From Stutzerimonas azotifigens DSM 17556 (GTDB lineage: Bacteria > Pseudomonadota > Gammaproteobacteria > Pseudomonadales > Pseudomonadaceae): 64,000 nt of DNA. Of the stretch, positions 48,076-58,256 are shown piece by piece (the first letter of the stretch is position 1; the number at the start of each line of letters is the position of its first letter). The translations under genes and the position numbers were made by a program. The notes under the pieces are model-generated. The model ran no database searches and had not been told where the DNA came from. It worked only from the letters and a program-made list of their open reading frames with translations. The stretch lies in NCBI RefSeq assembly GCF_000425625.1, contig NZ_AUDU01000053.1:1-64000 (forward strand), given 5' to 3'.

Positions 48076-51000
48076 ATGCTCAGCCTCTACCACGCCCCCG
48101 ACCTGGAAACCCTCGGCACCCTGGCCACCACGCTGCTGGCCCAGCCGCAGCGCGACCCCTTCGCACCGGCGCGGGTGGTGGTGCCGAGCCAGGGCATGGG
48201 GCGCTGGCTGACGCTCGAGCTGGCGCGCCGGCAGGGCGTCGCCATGCAGGTGGAGACGCAGCTGCCGGCGCGTTTCGTCTGGGAACTGAGCCGGCAGGTG
48301 CTGGGCCAGCTGCCCGAGCAGTCGGCCTTCGCCCCCGCGACCCTGACCTGGCGCCTGTACGACTGGCTGTGCGAGCCGGCGCAGCTGGCCCAGGCGCCGC
48401 GCCTGGCGCGCTACCTCGACGGCGGCGACGAGCGCCGGCGCCTCGGCCTGGCCGCGCGGATCGCCGACACCTTCGACCAGTACCTGCTCTACCGCGACGA
48501 CTGGCTGGCCGCCTGGGAGCGCGGCGAGCTGCTCGACCTGGGCCCCGACGAAGCCTGGCAGGCGCTGCTCTGGCGCGAGCTCACCCGCGACGGCCACCCG
48601 CACCGCGCCCGCCTGCTGGGCGACCTGCTGGCGCGGCTGCACGGCGCCGCGCCGCTGGCAGAGTTGCCCGAACGGCTGCTGGTGTTCGGCATCAGCAGCC
48701 TGCCGCCGCACCACCTGCGGGTGCTCGAAGGGCTGGCCCGGCACGTCGACGTGGTGGTCTGTGCGCTGAACCCGAGCCGCGAGGCCTGGGGCGACATTCG
48801 CGATATCCGCGAGGTGGCGCGGCAGCAGGCCGGCTCGGAGGCCCTCGCCGACGACTGGTACCTGGACGTCGGCCATCCGCTGCTGGCCAGCCTCGGCAAG
48901 CAGGGCCGCGACTTCTTCGACAGCCTGTTCGCGCTGGAAGGCGACGAGATCGGGCTCTACGCCGAAGACCCCTCGCTGCACGACGACAGCCTGCTGCATG
49001 CGCTGCAGAACGACATCCTGCGGCTGCGCACGCGCCTGCCCGAGGAGCGCATGATCCTGCGCGAGGACGACCGCTCGCTGGAGGTCCACATCGCCCATTC
49101 GCCGCTGCGCGAAGTGGAGATCCTGCACGACCAGCTGCTCGCCCGCTTCGCCGCCGACCCGGGCTTAAGCCCGGATCAGGTGGTGGTGCTGACCCCCGAC
49201 ATCGAGCGCTATGCGCCCTTCATCGAAGCGGTGTTCGCGCCCCGCGAGGGCGTTCCGCGGGTGCCCTACAGCCTGGCCGACCGCAGCCTGCGCGCGGAGC
49301 TGCCGCTGATCGAGGCCTTCCTCGAGCTGCTGGCCCTGCCGCAGAGCCGCTTCACCGCCGAAGAGGTGCTGGCCTGGCTCGAGCAGCCGGCCATCGCCCG
49401 CCGCGCCGGGGTCGAGGCCGAGGACCTGCCGCTGATCCGCGACTGGCTGCGCGAGGCCGGGGTGCGCTGGGGCCGTGACGGCGAGCAGCGCGCCCGCCTG
49501 GGCCTGCCGGACGAGCCGGCCTTCACCTGGCGGCAGGGCCTCGACCGGCTGCTGCTGGGGTTCGCCGCGCCGCCGCAGCTGGCCGGCGACTGTGCGCCGC
49601 TGCTCGGCGAGCACTGGCCGCTGGATGCACTGGAAGGCGCCCGCGCGCAGCTGCTCGGGCGGCTGGTGGAGTTCGTCGAGCGGCTCGGCGGCCTGGCCGA
49701 CCGCCTGGCCGCGCCGCGCCCGCTTGCACAGTGGGCCGACGATCTGCAGGCGCTGATCGACGGCCTGTTCGACGAGCGCGAGGCCGGCGACACCCTGCTG
49801 TTGCTGTCTCAGGCCTGCGCCGCGCTGCGCGATCAGGCGCAGGCCGCCGAAATGCAGCGGCCCGTCGAGCTCGAGCTGGTGCGCCAGCAACTGGCCGCGG
49901 CACTGGAGCAGGGCGGCGGCGCCACCGGCTTTCTCACCGGCGCGGTGACCTTCGGCACCATGGTGCCGATGCGCAGCCTGCCGTTCCGCCTGGTCTGCCT
50001 GCTCGGCCTGGACGATGGCGCCTTCCCGCGGCGCACGCCGGCCGCCGGCTTCGACCTGATCGCCCGCCACCCGCGCCGCGGCGATCGCGCCCGGCGCCTG
50101 GACGACCGCTACCTGCTGCTGGAAACCCTGCTCTCGGCGCGCGAGGCGCTGTACCTGTCCTATGTCGGCCGCGACCCGCGCGACAACGCCGTGCTGCCGC
50201 CGTCGGTGTTGCTCAGCGAACTGCTGGAGGCGGTCGACCTGACCGCCGTCGTGGCCGACTCGACCCCGGCCAGCGAACGGCTGACGATCGCGCACCCGCT
50301 GCAACCCTTCGCCCCCGGCAACTTCGCCGGCGGCCGCTGCGCCGGCTTCGCCGCGCCCTGGTTCCGCGCCGCGCAGCGTCTCGCCGCGGCGCCGGAGCGA
50401 ACGCCGGCGGTCTTCGCCAGTCGTCTGCCGGAACCCGACGAGGCCTGGCTGACGCTGGAACCCTCGCAGCTGCTGCAGTGCTTCCGTCATCCGGCACGCT
50501 TTCTCCTCGAGCAGCGGCTCGGGTTGCGGCTGGCCGAGGCCGGCGAGGCCCTGGCCAGTGACGAGCCCTTCGAACTGGAGCGGCCGGCCTGGAACGGCCT
50601 GCGCCGGCTGGCGCTCGAGGCCTGCGAGCACGGCTGGAGCGATGAGGACGAGCGGCGCCTGGCCTGCGCCGCCGGCTGGCTGCCTCCCGGCGAGCTGGGC
50701 CAGGCGCTGTGGGGCAGGCTGCGCGGCCCGGTGCGTACCTTCGCCCCGCGGCTGTTCGAGCTGCGCCCGGAGGCGGTGCCGCAGCCGCTGGCGGTGGACG
50801 TCACCCTGGCCGGCGTGCGCGTGCATGGCTGGCTCGATGGCGTGACGCCGGACGGGCTGTTCGGCTGGAAGCTCAGCCGCCTGGGCGAGTGGGACCTGGC
50901 GCCGTTCTGGCTGCGGCATCTGCTGCTCAACCTCTCGGCGTCGGCCGGCATCGAGCGCAACAGCCTGCTGCTGTCGCCGGCCGGCGACTGGCAGCTCGGC

Positions 51001-51342
51001 CCGCTCGACAATGCCGCCGCGCTGCTCGAGGGCTGGCTGGCGGCCTATCGCAGCGCCATCTGCGAGCCGCTGCCGTTGCTGTCGCGCAGCAGCCACGCGT
51101 TCGTGCGCGGCTATCGGCAGCCGAGCCGCGGCAGCGAACCGCTCGAGTGCGGCCGCAAGCGGGCCCGCGAGGCCTGGCTCGGTGGCGAGTTCAGCCCCAT
51201 CGCCGGCGAAGCCGAAGACCCCTGGAACGTTCTGGCCTTCCGTGAGCGCGACCCGCTCGGCGAGCGTTTCGAGGCCCTGGCGCTGGAACTGTACGGCCCG
51301 GCGTTCGACGCCCTGGCCGGCTCCGAGGAGGATGACGCATGA
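48076..51342 (+). CDS. recC: Exodeoxyribonuclease V subunit gamma (RecC)
   Basis: A 1088-residue RecC, the Chi-reading subunit of RecBCD, which holds the complex together and threads unwound DNA in recombinational repair. The N-terminal helicase-like fold contains RVVVPSQGMGRWLTLELARR. The length is typical. Its stop overlaps the recB start (ATGA at 51339-51342). The order recC, recB, recD is the Pseudomonas arrangement. A 196-bp divergent gap separates it from the phosphate cotransporter gene. Confidence 0.95.
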   Translation: MLSLYHAPDLETLGTLATTLLAQPQRDPFAPARVVVPSQGMGRWLTLELARRQGVAMQVETQLPARFVWELSRQVLGQLPEQSAFAPATLTWRLYDWLCEPAQLAQAPRLARYLDGGDERRRLGLAARIADTFDQYLLYRDDWLAAWERGELLDLGPDEAWQALLWRELTRDGHPHRARLLGDLLARLHGAAPLAELPERLLVFGISSLPPHHLRVLEGLARHVDVVVCALNPSREAWGDIRDIREVARQQAGSEALADDWYLDVGHPLLASLGKQGRDFFDSLFALEGDEIGLYAEDPSLHDDSLLHALQNDILRLRTRLPEERMILREDDRSLEVHIAHSPLREVEILHDQLLARFAADPGLSPDQVVVLTPDIERYAPFIEAVFAPREGVPRVPYSLADRSLRAELPLIEAFLELLALPQSRFTAEEVLAWLEQPAIARRAGVEAEDLPLIRDWLREAGVRWGRDGEQRARLGLPDEPAFTWRQGLDRLLLGFAAPPQLAGDCAPLLGEHWPLDALEGARAQLLGRLVEFVERLGGLADRLAAPRPLAQWADDLQALIDGLFDEREAGDTLLLLSQACAALRDQAQAAEMQRPVELELVRQQLAAALEQGGGATGFLTGAVTFGTMVPMRSLPFRLVCLLGLDDGAFPRRTPAAGFDLIARHPRRGDRARRLDDRYLLLETLLSAREALYLSYVGRDPRDNAVLPPSVLLSELLEAVDLTAVVADSTPASERLTIAHPLQPFAPGNFAGGRCAGFAAPWFRAAQRLAAAPERTPAVFASRLPEPDEAWLTLEPSQLLQCFRHPARFLLEQRLGLRLAEAGEALASDEPFELERPAWNGLRRLALEACEHGWSDEDERRLACAAGWLPPGELGQALWGRLRGPVRTFAPRLFELRPEAVPQPLAVDVTLAGVRVHGWLDGVTPDGLFGWKLSRLGEWDLAPFWLRHLLLNLSASAGIERNSLLLSPAGDWQLGPLDNAAALLEGWLAAYRSAICEPLPLLSRSSHAFVRGYRQPSRGSEPLECGRKRAREAWLGGEFSPIAGEAEDPWNVLAFRERDPLGERFEALALELYGPAFDALAGSEEDDA

Positions 51343-54300
51343 GCCTGAATCTGCTCGATTCGCCCTTCGACGGGCGCCGCCTGATCGAGGCCAGCGCCGG
51401 CACCGGCAAGACCTGGACGCTGACCGCGCTCTACGCGCGCCTGCTGCTGGAGCGGCAGCTGTCGGTGGGGCAGATCCTCGTGGTCACCTACACCACCGCG
51501 GCTACCGCCGAGCTGCGCGAGCGCATCCGCGCCCGGCTGGCGGAGCTGCTGGCGGTGTATGACGGGGCGCCGAGCGAGGATGCCTTCCTCACCGCGCTGC
51601 ACGCGCGCTTTCCCGACGAGGCCTCGCGCCGCCGCTTGCTGCTGGCGGTGCACGGCTTCGACGAGGCGGCCATCTTCACCATCCACGGTTTCTGCCAGCG
51701 GGCGCTGCAGGACGCCGCCTTCGAGGCCGGCGGCGACTTCGACAGCGAGCTGACCACCGACGACCGCGAGCTGATCGACGCGCTGCTGGCCGACGCCTGG
51801 CGCAGCGAGCTGGCCGGCGCCGACCCGGCCTGGGCGCGCTTTCTGGCCAAGAGCCGGATCACGCCGGCCGGCCTGCGCCAGCAGCTGCGCAGCCACCTGG
51901 GCAAGCCGTACCTGCGGGTCGAGCCGCGGGACACGCCGGCGCCGGCCGACCTGTCCGGGCTGGACGCGGCCTGGCGGGAGGCCGCCGATCTGTGGCGCGA
52001 GGCCGGGCCGGACTGGGTCACCGAACTCGGCCAGCACCGCGGGCTCAGCCAGAGCACCCACAAGGCGCTCAAGTTTCCCCTGTGGCAGGGCGAACTGGAC
52101 GCCTACTTCGCCGATCCTGCGGCAATGTACGAGATACCGGACGGCCTGCTCAAGTTCGGCGCGCGGGCGATGGCCAAGGCCTGCAAGAAGGGCCATGACG
52201 CACCGACCTGCGCGCTGGCCGAGGCGCTGGACCGGCTCGCCGATGCCCTGGCCGAGGCCATGCCGGCGGGCAAGCGGCGCCTGGTCGGCCTGCAGGTCGC
52301 GCTGCTCGAGCGGCTCAACCGGGAGCTGCCGCAGCGCAAGGTTGCGCAGCGGCTGCTGGCCTTCGACGACCTGCTCAATCGCCTGCACGACGCCCTGCAC
52401 GGGCCGGCCGGCGACGACCTGGCCGCCGCGCTGCGGCAGACCTACCCGCTGGCGCTGATCGACGAGTTCCAGGACACCGACCCGATCCAGTACGCCATCT
52501 TCGACCGCATCTATGCGCCGGGCAGCGCCGCCTCGCTGTGCTTCGTCGGCGATCCCAAGCAGGCGATCTACGCCTTCCGCGGCGCCGACCTGGCGACCTA
52601 TCTCAAGGCCCGCGAGCAAGCCGAGGCGCCGTACAGCCTGCCGACCAACTACCGCTCGACGCCCGCCCTGATCGATGCGCTGAACCGCCTGTTCGACCAT
52701 CCGCAGCCCTTCGCCCAGCCCGAGTTGCGCTACCCGCCGGTGGGCGCGCCGCAGCGGCCGCGGGCGCGACTGGTGCTGCCGGACTCGAGCGGGGCCGCGC
52801 CGCTGTCGCTGGTCTGGCTCGGCGACGCGCCGGTGGGCAAGGGCGAGGCCAGCGAACAGGCGGCACGCGACACGGCGCGGCGGATCGCCGGTCAGCTGGC
52901 CGCGGCGGCCGAGGGCCGTGCCGGCTTCGAGAAGGACGGCCGCTTCGTGCCGCTCAAGGGGGGCGACATCGCCGTGCTGGTGGCCAACCATCGGCAGGCC
53001 GGGCTGATCGCCGACGAACTGGCCGCCCGCGGCGTACCCAGCGTTCGCCGCGGGCGCGACAGCGTCTGGCGCTCCGAGGAGGCGACCGAGCTGGCCGCGG
53101 TGCTGGCGGCCTATGCCGAGCCGGGCCGCGAGGGCCTGCTGCGCTACGCGCTGGCGACCCGGCTGCTCGGCCGCAGCGCCGCCGACCTGGCGCGCTGCCA
53201 GGACGATCAGCAGCAGTGGGACGCCGAACGCGAGGCCGCCGAGCGCTACCACCAGCTCTGGCAGCAGCAGGGGTTCATGCGGGTGTTCCGCGCCTGGCTG
53301 GACGAGCAGGGCGTGCCGGAACGGCTGCTGGCGCGGGTGGACGGCGAGCGCCGGCTGACCAACCTGCTGCACCTGGGCGAACTGCTGCAGGCCGAGAGCC
53401 AGCAGCGCCCCGGCCTCGAGCCGCTGCTGGCCTGGTTCAACGCCCAGCGCGGCAGCGAAGGCGGGGGCGAGGAGGCGCTGCTGCGGCTGGAAAGCGATGC
53501 CGAGCGGGTGCAGATCGTCACCATCCACACCAGCAAGGGCCTGGAATATCCGCTGGTGTACTGCCCCTTCCTGTGGGACGGCCGGTTGCTCGGCAAGCAC
53601 CGTGACAGCGCCAGCTGCCACGCCGAGGACGGCCAGCCGCTGCTGGACCTCGGCAGCCCGGAACTGGAGGCGAATCTGGCACGGGCCCGGCGCGAGGTGT
53701 TCGCCGAGCAGCTGCGCCTGGCCTACGTCGCCCTGACCCGGGCGCGTGACCGGCTGTGGCTGCACTGGGGGCCCGTCAGCCTGCCGAAGGCGAAGAAGGA
53801 TGGCGGCCTGCCGGACGAGGGCCTGCACACCAGTGCCCTGGCCTGGTTGCTGCACGGTCGCGAGCAGCCGGGGGCGGAGCCGCTCGCCGAGCTCGGCACC
53901 CATCTGGCGGGGCTGGATGCCGCCGGGCTGCGCGCGGCCCTGGAACGCCTGGTGGCGCAGAGCGCGCCGGGCATGGCGCTGCTGGCAGCGGAAACCGCCG
54001 AGGCGAGCGCCGACGGCAGCGGCCGCGCAGCGGCGCCGGCGTACCTGGCGCAGCTGGGACGCAGCCTGCACAGCGCCTGGCGCATCGGCAGCTTTTCCGG
54101 GCTGGCCGCGGGCATGCACATGGAAGCCCCGGACCGCGACAGCCTGGCGATGCCCGATCCCGCCGAGCCGGGCAGCGGCTTCTTCGCCTTCCCCCGCGGC
54201 GCGCGCGCCGGCACCTGCCTGCACGCCATCCTCGAGGACTGGGCCCGCGGCAAGGCGCCGCTGGCCGAGCTGGTCGGGCCGGCGCTGCAGGCCCACGGCC

Positions 54301-54884
54301 TGCCGCCGGACTGGGCGCCGGTGGCGCGCAGCCACCTGCAGCGCGTGCTGGACACCGAGCTGGATGGCGCCGGCCTGACCCTCGCCAGCCTGGAGGGGAG
54401 CCGGCGGCTGCCCGAGCTGGGCTTCACCTTCCCGGTCGCCGAACTGGACGTCGAGCGCCTGCGCGCGCTGCTCACCGACCCGGCGCACGGCCTGGCCGAA
54501 CCCCTGCGCCAGGCCGCCGCGCGGCTGGAGTTCGAGCGCCTGCAGGGCTTTCTCAAGGGCTTCATCGACCTGACCTTCGAACACCGCGGGCGCTGGTACA
54601 TTCTCGACTACAAGTCCAACTGGCTCGGCCCGGACGCCGGCTACTACGGCGGCGACCGGCTGCTGCAGGCGCTCGCCGCCGAGCACTACTACCTGCAGTA
54701 CCTGATCTACCTGGTGGCGCTGCGGCGCTTCCTGCGTCAACGCCTGTCCGACTACGACGACGCCTGTCTGGGCGGTGCCTACTACCTGTTCTTGCGCGGC
54801 ATGCCGGAGGCCGGCGTGTACTTCGCCCGACCCGGCGACGGCCTGCTGGATGCGCTGGACCGGCTGTTCGAGGGAGGACGGTGA
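51339..54884 (+). CDS. recB: Exodeoxyribonuclease V subunit beta (RecB)
   Basis: A 1181-residue UvrD-type 3'-5' helicase fused to a nuclease. Walker A reads EASAGTGKTWTL (about 17-28), the Walker B motif is DEFQDTDP, and QIVTIHTSKGLEYPLVYCPF is motif V. The C-terminal nuclease has GFIDLTFEHRGRWYILDYKS, with the metal-binding Asp and the DYK catalytic triplet. It degrades DNA until Chi and then loads RecA. It is coupled to recC by a four-base overlap. Confidence 0.95.
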   Translation: MSLNLLDSPFDGRRLIEASAGTGKTWTLTALYARLLLERQLSVGQILVVTYTTAATAELRERIRARLAELLAVYDGAPSEDAFLTALHARFPDEASRRRLLLAVHGFDEAAIFTIHGFCQRALQDAAFEAGGDFDSELTTDDRELIDALLADAWRSELAGADPAWARFLAKSRITPAGLRQQLRSHLGKPYLRVEPRDTPAPADLSGLDAAWREAADLWREAGPDWVTELGQHRGLSQSTHKALKFPLWQGELDAYFADPAAMYEIPDGLLKFGARAMAKACKKGHDAPTCALAEALDRLADALAEAMPAGKRRLVGLQVALLERLNRELPQRKVAQRLLAFDDLLNRLHDALHGPAGDDLAAALRQTYPLALIDEFQDTDPIQYAIFDRIYAPGSAASLCFVGDPKQAIYAFRGADLATYLKAREQAEAPYSLPTNYRSTPALIDALNRLFDHPQPFAQPELRYPPVGAPQRPRARLVLPDSSGAAPLSLVWLGDAPVGKGEASEQAARDTARRIAGQLAAAAEGRAGFEKDGRFVPLKGGDIAVLVANHRQAGLIADELAARGVPSVRRGRDSVWRSEEATELAAVLAAYAEPGREGLLRYALATRLLGRSAADLARCQDDQQQWDAEREAAERYHQLWQQQGFMRVFRAWLDEQGVPERLLARVDGERRLTNLLHLGELLQAESQQRPGLEPLLAWFNAQRGSEGGGEEALLRLESDAERVQIVTIHTSKGLEYPLVYCPFLWDGRLLGKHRDSASCHAEDGQPLLDLGSPELEANLARARREVFAEQLRLAYVALTRARDRLWLHWGPVSLPKAKKDGGLPDEGLHTSALAWLLHGREQPGAEPLAELGTHLAGLDAAGLRAALERLVAQSAPGMALLAAETAEASADGSGRAAAPAYLAQLGRSLHSAWRIGSFSGLAAGMHMEAPDRDSLAMPDPAEPGSGFFAFPRGARAGTCLHAILEDWARGKAPLAELVGPALQAHGLPPDWAPVARSHLQRVLDTELDGAGLTLASLEGSRRLPELGFTFPVAELDVERLRALLTDPAHGLAEPLRQAAARLEFERLQGFLKGFIDLTFEHRGRWYILDYKSNWLGPDAGYYGGDRLLQALAAEHYYLQYLIYLVALRRFLRQRLSDYDDACLGGAYYLFLRGMPEAGVYFARPGDGLLDALDRLFEGGR

Positions 54885-54900
54885 TGCTGTCGCTGTTCGT

Positions 54901-55050
54901 TCGCGGTCGAGACCACTCCCACCAAGAGCCGTGCTCGGACCTTGGCCGATATCGCCGCGAGGGCGCGCCTCCCACAGGGGCCGGTGTAGCTCCGCTGCTT
55001 TTGTGGAAGGCCAGAGTTCGGGGCGATGCTTTTTGTGGTCTCGACCGCGA
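54901..55050. repeat. Inverted pair of REP sequences in the recB-recD gap
   Basis: TCGCGGTCGAGACCAC (54901-54916) is the exact complement of GTGGTCTCGACCGCGA (55035-55050), 118 bases apart. The same REP arm occurs at the left edge of the window. The 202-bp gap between recB and recD contains no gene. Confidence 0.8.
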
Positions 55051-55086
55051 TCCGCCCTCGCCATCGTTTTTCCCGAGGAGCCGCCA

Positions 55087-56928
55087 ATGACCCTCGCCGA
55101 TCTGCCCTTCGGCCCGCTGGAGCGCGCCTTTCTCGCCAGCCTGCAGCGCCTCGATCCACAGGCGGGCGAAAGCGTGCTGCTGGCCGCGGTGCTGTGCTGT
55201 GAGGCGCTCGGGCGCGGCGACGTCTGCCTGCCACTGGCCCGCGTCGCCGGCACGCGGCCCTGGCCGGAAGTCGATTACGACCTGCCGCCGCTGCCGGCCT
55301 GGCGCGACGCGCTGGACGCCAGCGCGCTGGTCGGCCGCCCGGGCGACTACGCGCCGCTGATCCTCGACGGCGAGCGGCTCTACCTGGCGCGCTACCAGGC
55401 CTACGAGACGCAGCTCGCCGAGCGCCTGCTGGCCCGCGCGGCGCTTGCGCCGACGGTGGACGAGGCGCGGCTGCAGGACAGCCTGGCGCGGCTGTTCGAC
55501 TTCAACCGCCAGCGCCCGGACTGGCAGCGCCTGGCCGCCGCGCAGGCGGTAAGGCGCAACCTGGCGGTGATCTCCGGCGGCCCCGGCACCGGCAAGACCA
55601 CCACCGTGGTGCGCCTGCTCGCGGCGCTGCTGGAGCAGGGCGGCCCGAGCCTGGCGATCGGTCTCGCCGCGCCGACCGGCAAGGCTGCCGCGCGCATGGC
55701 CGAGGCGATCCGCCAGGCCAAGGCCGGCCTGCCGGTGGACGATGCGATCAAGGCGGCGCTGCCCGACGAGGCGCGCACGCTGCACCGCCTGCTCGGCAGC
55801 CGCGGCGACAGCCCGCGGGTGCGCCACGACGCCGACAATCCGCTGCCGCTGGACGTGCTGGTGGTCGACGAGGCCTCCATGGTCGACCTGGCGCTGATGG
55901 CCAAGCTGGTCGCCGCGCTGCCGCCGCGGGCGCGGCTGATCCTGCTCGGCGACAAGGACCAGCTGGCCGCGGTGGAAGCCGGCGCGGTGTTCGCCGAACT
56001 CTGCGAGGGCCGTGGCTTCGACGCACGGGCCGCGGCCGAGCTGGAGCGACTGACCGGCCAGGCGGTGCCGGTCGAGCCGCCGCGCTCGCGGCTCGGTGAG
56101 GCCGTGGTGCTGTTGACCCACAGTCACCGCTTCGCCGGCGACAGCGGCATCGGCGAGCTGGCGCGGCGCATCAACGCCGGCGATGCGGCCGGCACCCTGG
56201 CACTGCTGCGGGAGGCACGCAGCGATCTGGCGTGGAATCCGGAGCCGGCGGCCAGCGCCCTGGTCGAGCGTCTGGAGCAGGGCTACCTGCCCTATCTCCA
56301 GGCCGCCCGCGCCGGCGAGCCGACTGCCGCCTTCGAGGCTTTCAACGGCTTCCGTGCGCTGACCGCCCAGCGCGAGGGGGCGTTCGGCGTCAACGGCCTC
56401 AACGAGGCGCTGGAAATGCGACTCAAGCGGCGCCTCGGCGTGCCCGCGCGCGAGCGCTGGTACCCCGGGCGGGCGGTCATGGTGCGGCAGAACGACTATG
56501 CCCTCGGCCTGTTCAACGGCGACGTCGGCCTGTGCCTGCAGACGCCGCAGGGCCTGCGGGTGTTCTTCGAGAGCGACGAGGGGGCCGGCCAGGGCCATCG
56601 CGGCTTCGCGCCGGCACGGCTGCCGAGCCACGACAGCGCCTTCGCCATGACCGTGCACAAGAGCCAGGGCTCGGAGTTCGCCGAAGTGCTGCTGGCGCTG
56701 CCGGAGCAGCCGAGCCCGCTGTTGACCCGCGCGCTCTTCTACACCGGCATTACCCGGGCCAAGCGCAAGGTCGAAATCTGGGCGCTGCCGGCCCGCCTGG
56801 CCGAGGCGGTGGAGACCCGCGCCGAGCGCGCCGCCGGCCTGGCCGCTCGGCTCGCCCTGGAGCCCGGCCAGCTACCTGCCTCGCCGCCGCCGGTTCCGAC
56901 TCGCGATGACCAGCTAAGCCTGTTCTAG
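55087..56928 (+). CDS. recD: Exodeoxyribonuclease V subunit alpha (RecD)
   Basis: A 613-residue SF1B 5'-3' helicase subunit of RecBCD. Walker A is SGGPGTGKTTTVVRLL, Walker B is VVDEASMVDLALM, and motif VI is FAMTVHKSQGSEFAEVLLAL. The start was placed at ATG 55087 (MTLADLPFGPLERAF) with GAGGAG upstream; the longer frame runs through the repeat pair. It is separated from recB by 202 bp, although recB and recD overlap in many bacteria. Confidence 0.94.
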   Translation: MTLADLPFGPLERAFLASLQRLDPQAGESVLLAAVLCCEALGRGDVCLPLARVAGTRPWPEVDYDLPPLPAWRDALDASALVGRPGDYAPLILDGERLYLARYQAYETQLAERLLARAALAPTVDEARLQDSLARLFDFNRQRPDWQRLAAAQAVRRNLAVISGGPGTGKTTTVVRLLAALLEQGGPSLAIGLAAPTGKAAARMAEAIRQAKAGLPVDDAIKAALPDEARTLHRLLGSRGDSPRVRHDADNPLPLDVLVVDEASMVDLALMAKLVAALPPRARLILLGDKDQLAAVEAGAVFAELCEGRGFDARAAAELERLTGQAVPVEPPRSRLGEAVVLLTHSHRFAGDSGIGELARRINAGDAAGTLALLREARSDLAWNPEPAASALVERLEQGYLPYLQAARAGEPTAAFEAFNGFRALTAQREGAFGVNGLNEALEMRLKRRLGVPARERWYPGRAVMVRQNDYALGLFNGDVGLCLQTPQGLRVFFESDEGAGQGHRGFAPARLPSHDSAFAMTVHKSQGSEFAEVLLALPEQPSPLLTRALFYTGITRAKRKVEIWALPARLAEAVETRAERAAGLAARLALEPGQLPASPPPVPTRDDQLSLF

Positions 56929-57215
56929 CGGCAACGCCAGGCTTTTCCCTTCTTCCCGCGGGAGAGGGTGGCCCGCAGGGCCGGATGAGGGAGGCTGCTG
57001 CACCAGCCCTCACCCCGGCCCGGGGGAGAGGGAATGGTCCGGAGTGGTATGGAGGCAGATTGCGGGCCGCGGTCGCAGGCAGAGCCTGCTCCTACAGGTG
57101 CCGAGCGCGGCCTTTGCGTAGGAGCGAGCTCTGCTCGCGAATGCCTCCGTGCCTATCCGGCACGGTAGCGGCTACGCCTGACGCCAAACGACCGGTGGCG
57201 CCGGGCTTTTCCCTT
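56929..57215. repeat. Dispersed copy of the 266-bp composite repeat
   Basis: The order of blocks is the same as in the 40514-41640 array (GCGGGAGAGGGTGGCCCGCA, CCAGCCCTCACCCCGGCC, GCAGAGCCTGCTCCTACAGG, GTAGGAGCGAGCTCTGCTCG, then AAACGACCGGTGGCGCC at 57186). It fills the 292-bp gap between the convergent recD and transporter genes. Confidence 0.8.
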
Positions 57216-57220
57216 GCGCG

Positions 57221-58123
57221 TCAAAGCAGGGCCATCACCAGCGGCAGGCTGGCGGCGGCGAGCAGGGTCTGCAGGGTGATGATGCCGGCCATCAGGTGGC
57301 TGTCGCCACCCAGCTGGCGGGCCAGCACGTAGGCGGTCGGGGCGGTGGGCAGGGCGAAGAACACCACCAGCAGCCCGCTTTCCAGCGGCGGCAGGTGCAG
57401 CAGCCGGGCCACGCCCCAGGCCAGCAGGGGCATGGCGATCAGGCGTATGAGGCAGTTCCAGCCGAGCGCCGGGACTTCCCCGCTCAGCTCCTGCGGCTTG
57501 AGCGCCGCGCCGACGCAGAGCAGGCCCAGCGGCAGGCTGGCGGCGGCCAGCAGGCCGAGCAGGCGGTCGCTGCCGCCGGGCAGGCCGAGGCCGGAGAGGT
57601 TGAACAGCACGCCGGCGATGCAGGCCAGGATCAGCGGGTTCTTCAACATTGGCAGCAGCAGCCCGCGGACGCTCACGCCGCGCTCGGCGGTCAGCGCCCA
57701 GATCGACATCACGTTCACCACGGGGATCATCAGTGCCAGCATCAGGGCCGCCAGCGCCAGCCCTTCCTTGCCCATCAGGCTGCCGATGGCGGCAAGCCCG
57801 AGGTAGGTGTTGAAGCGCAGCACGCCCTGGGTGATCGAGCCGAAGCGGGCCGCCGACCAGCCGCGCAGGCGCCTGGCCACCAGGAGCGCGATCCAGGCCA
57901 GGCCGAGGCCGAGCATCACCGCCGCGGCCAGCCGCGGCAGCGCCGGGTTGATCAGCGGCGCGGTGGCCAGGCTGTTGAACAGCAGCGCGGGAAACAGCAG
58001 GAAATAGTTGAGGCGCTCGGCGCCGGGCCAGAAGGCCTCGCTGGGAAAATCGCGCGAGCGCAGGGCATAGCCGCCCACGATCAGTGCAAAGAGCGGCCAC
58101 AGGGCCTGGAGCAGGGTCGACAA
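57221..58123 (-). CDS. AEC-family transporter
   Basis: A 300-residue hydrophobic protein with about ten membrane helices, of the auxin efflux carrier/malonate transporter family. The start that best fits the family N-terminus is TTG at 58123 (MSTLLQALWPLFALIVGGYA). Immediately upstream the same frame reads ATG-TAA-ACC-TTG, a start codon followed directly by a stop. Substrates of bacterial members are organic anions; this one is unknown. It stands alone, convergent with recD. Confidence 0.82.
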   Translation of the reverse strand: MSTLLQALWPLFALIVGGYALRSRDFPSEAFWPGAERLNYFLLFPALLFNSLATAPLINPALPRLAAAVMLGLGLAWIALLVARRLRGWSAARFGSITQGVLRFNTYLGLAAIGSLMGKEGLALAALMLALMIPVVNVMSIWALTAERGVSVRGLLLPMLKNPLILACIAGVLFNLSGLGLPGGSDRLLGLLAAASLPLGLLCVGAALKPQELSGEVPALGWNCLIRLIAMPLLAWGVARLLHLPPLESGLLVVFFALPTAPTAYVLARQLGGDSHLMAGIITLQTLLAAASLPLVMALL

Positions 58124-58256
58124 GGTTTACATCCGGCTGTGTAGGTCAGGGCATCTTCGCTGCCATCCTACGGGCGCGCAAGCGCCGGGGCGCCTGCCCG
58201 CGATCCGCTGCGCGCCAACGCTGTCGCTCCAGCTCGCGCGGGGGGCGGACAGGCGC

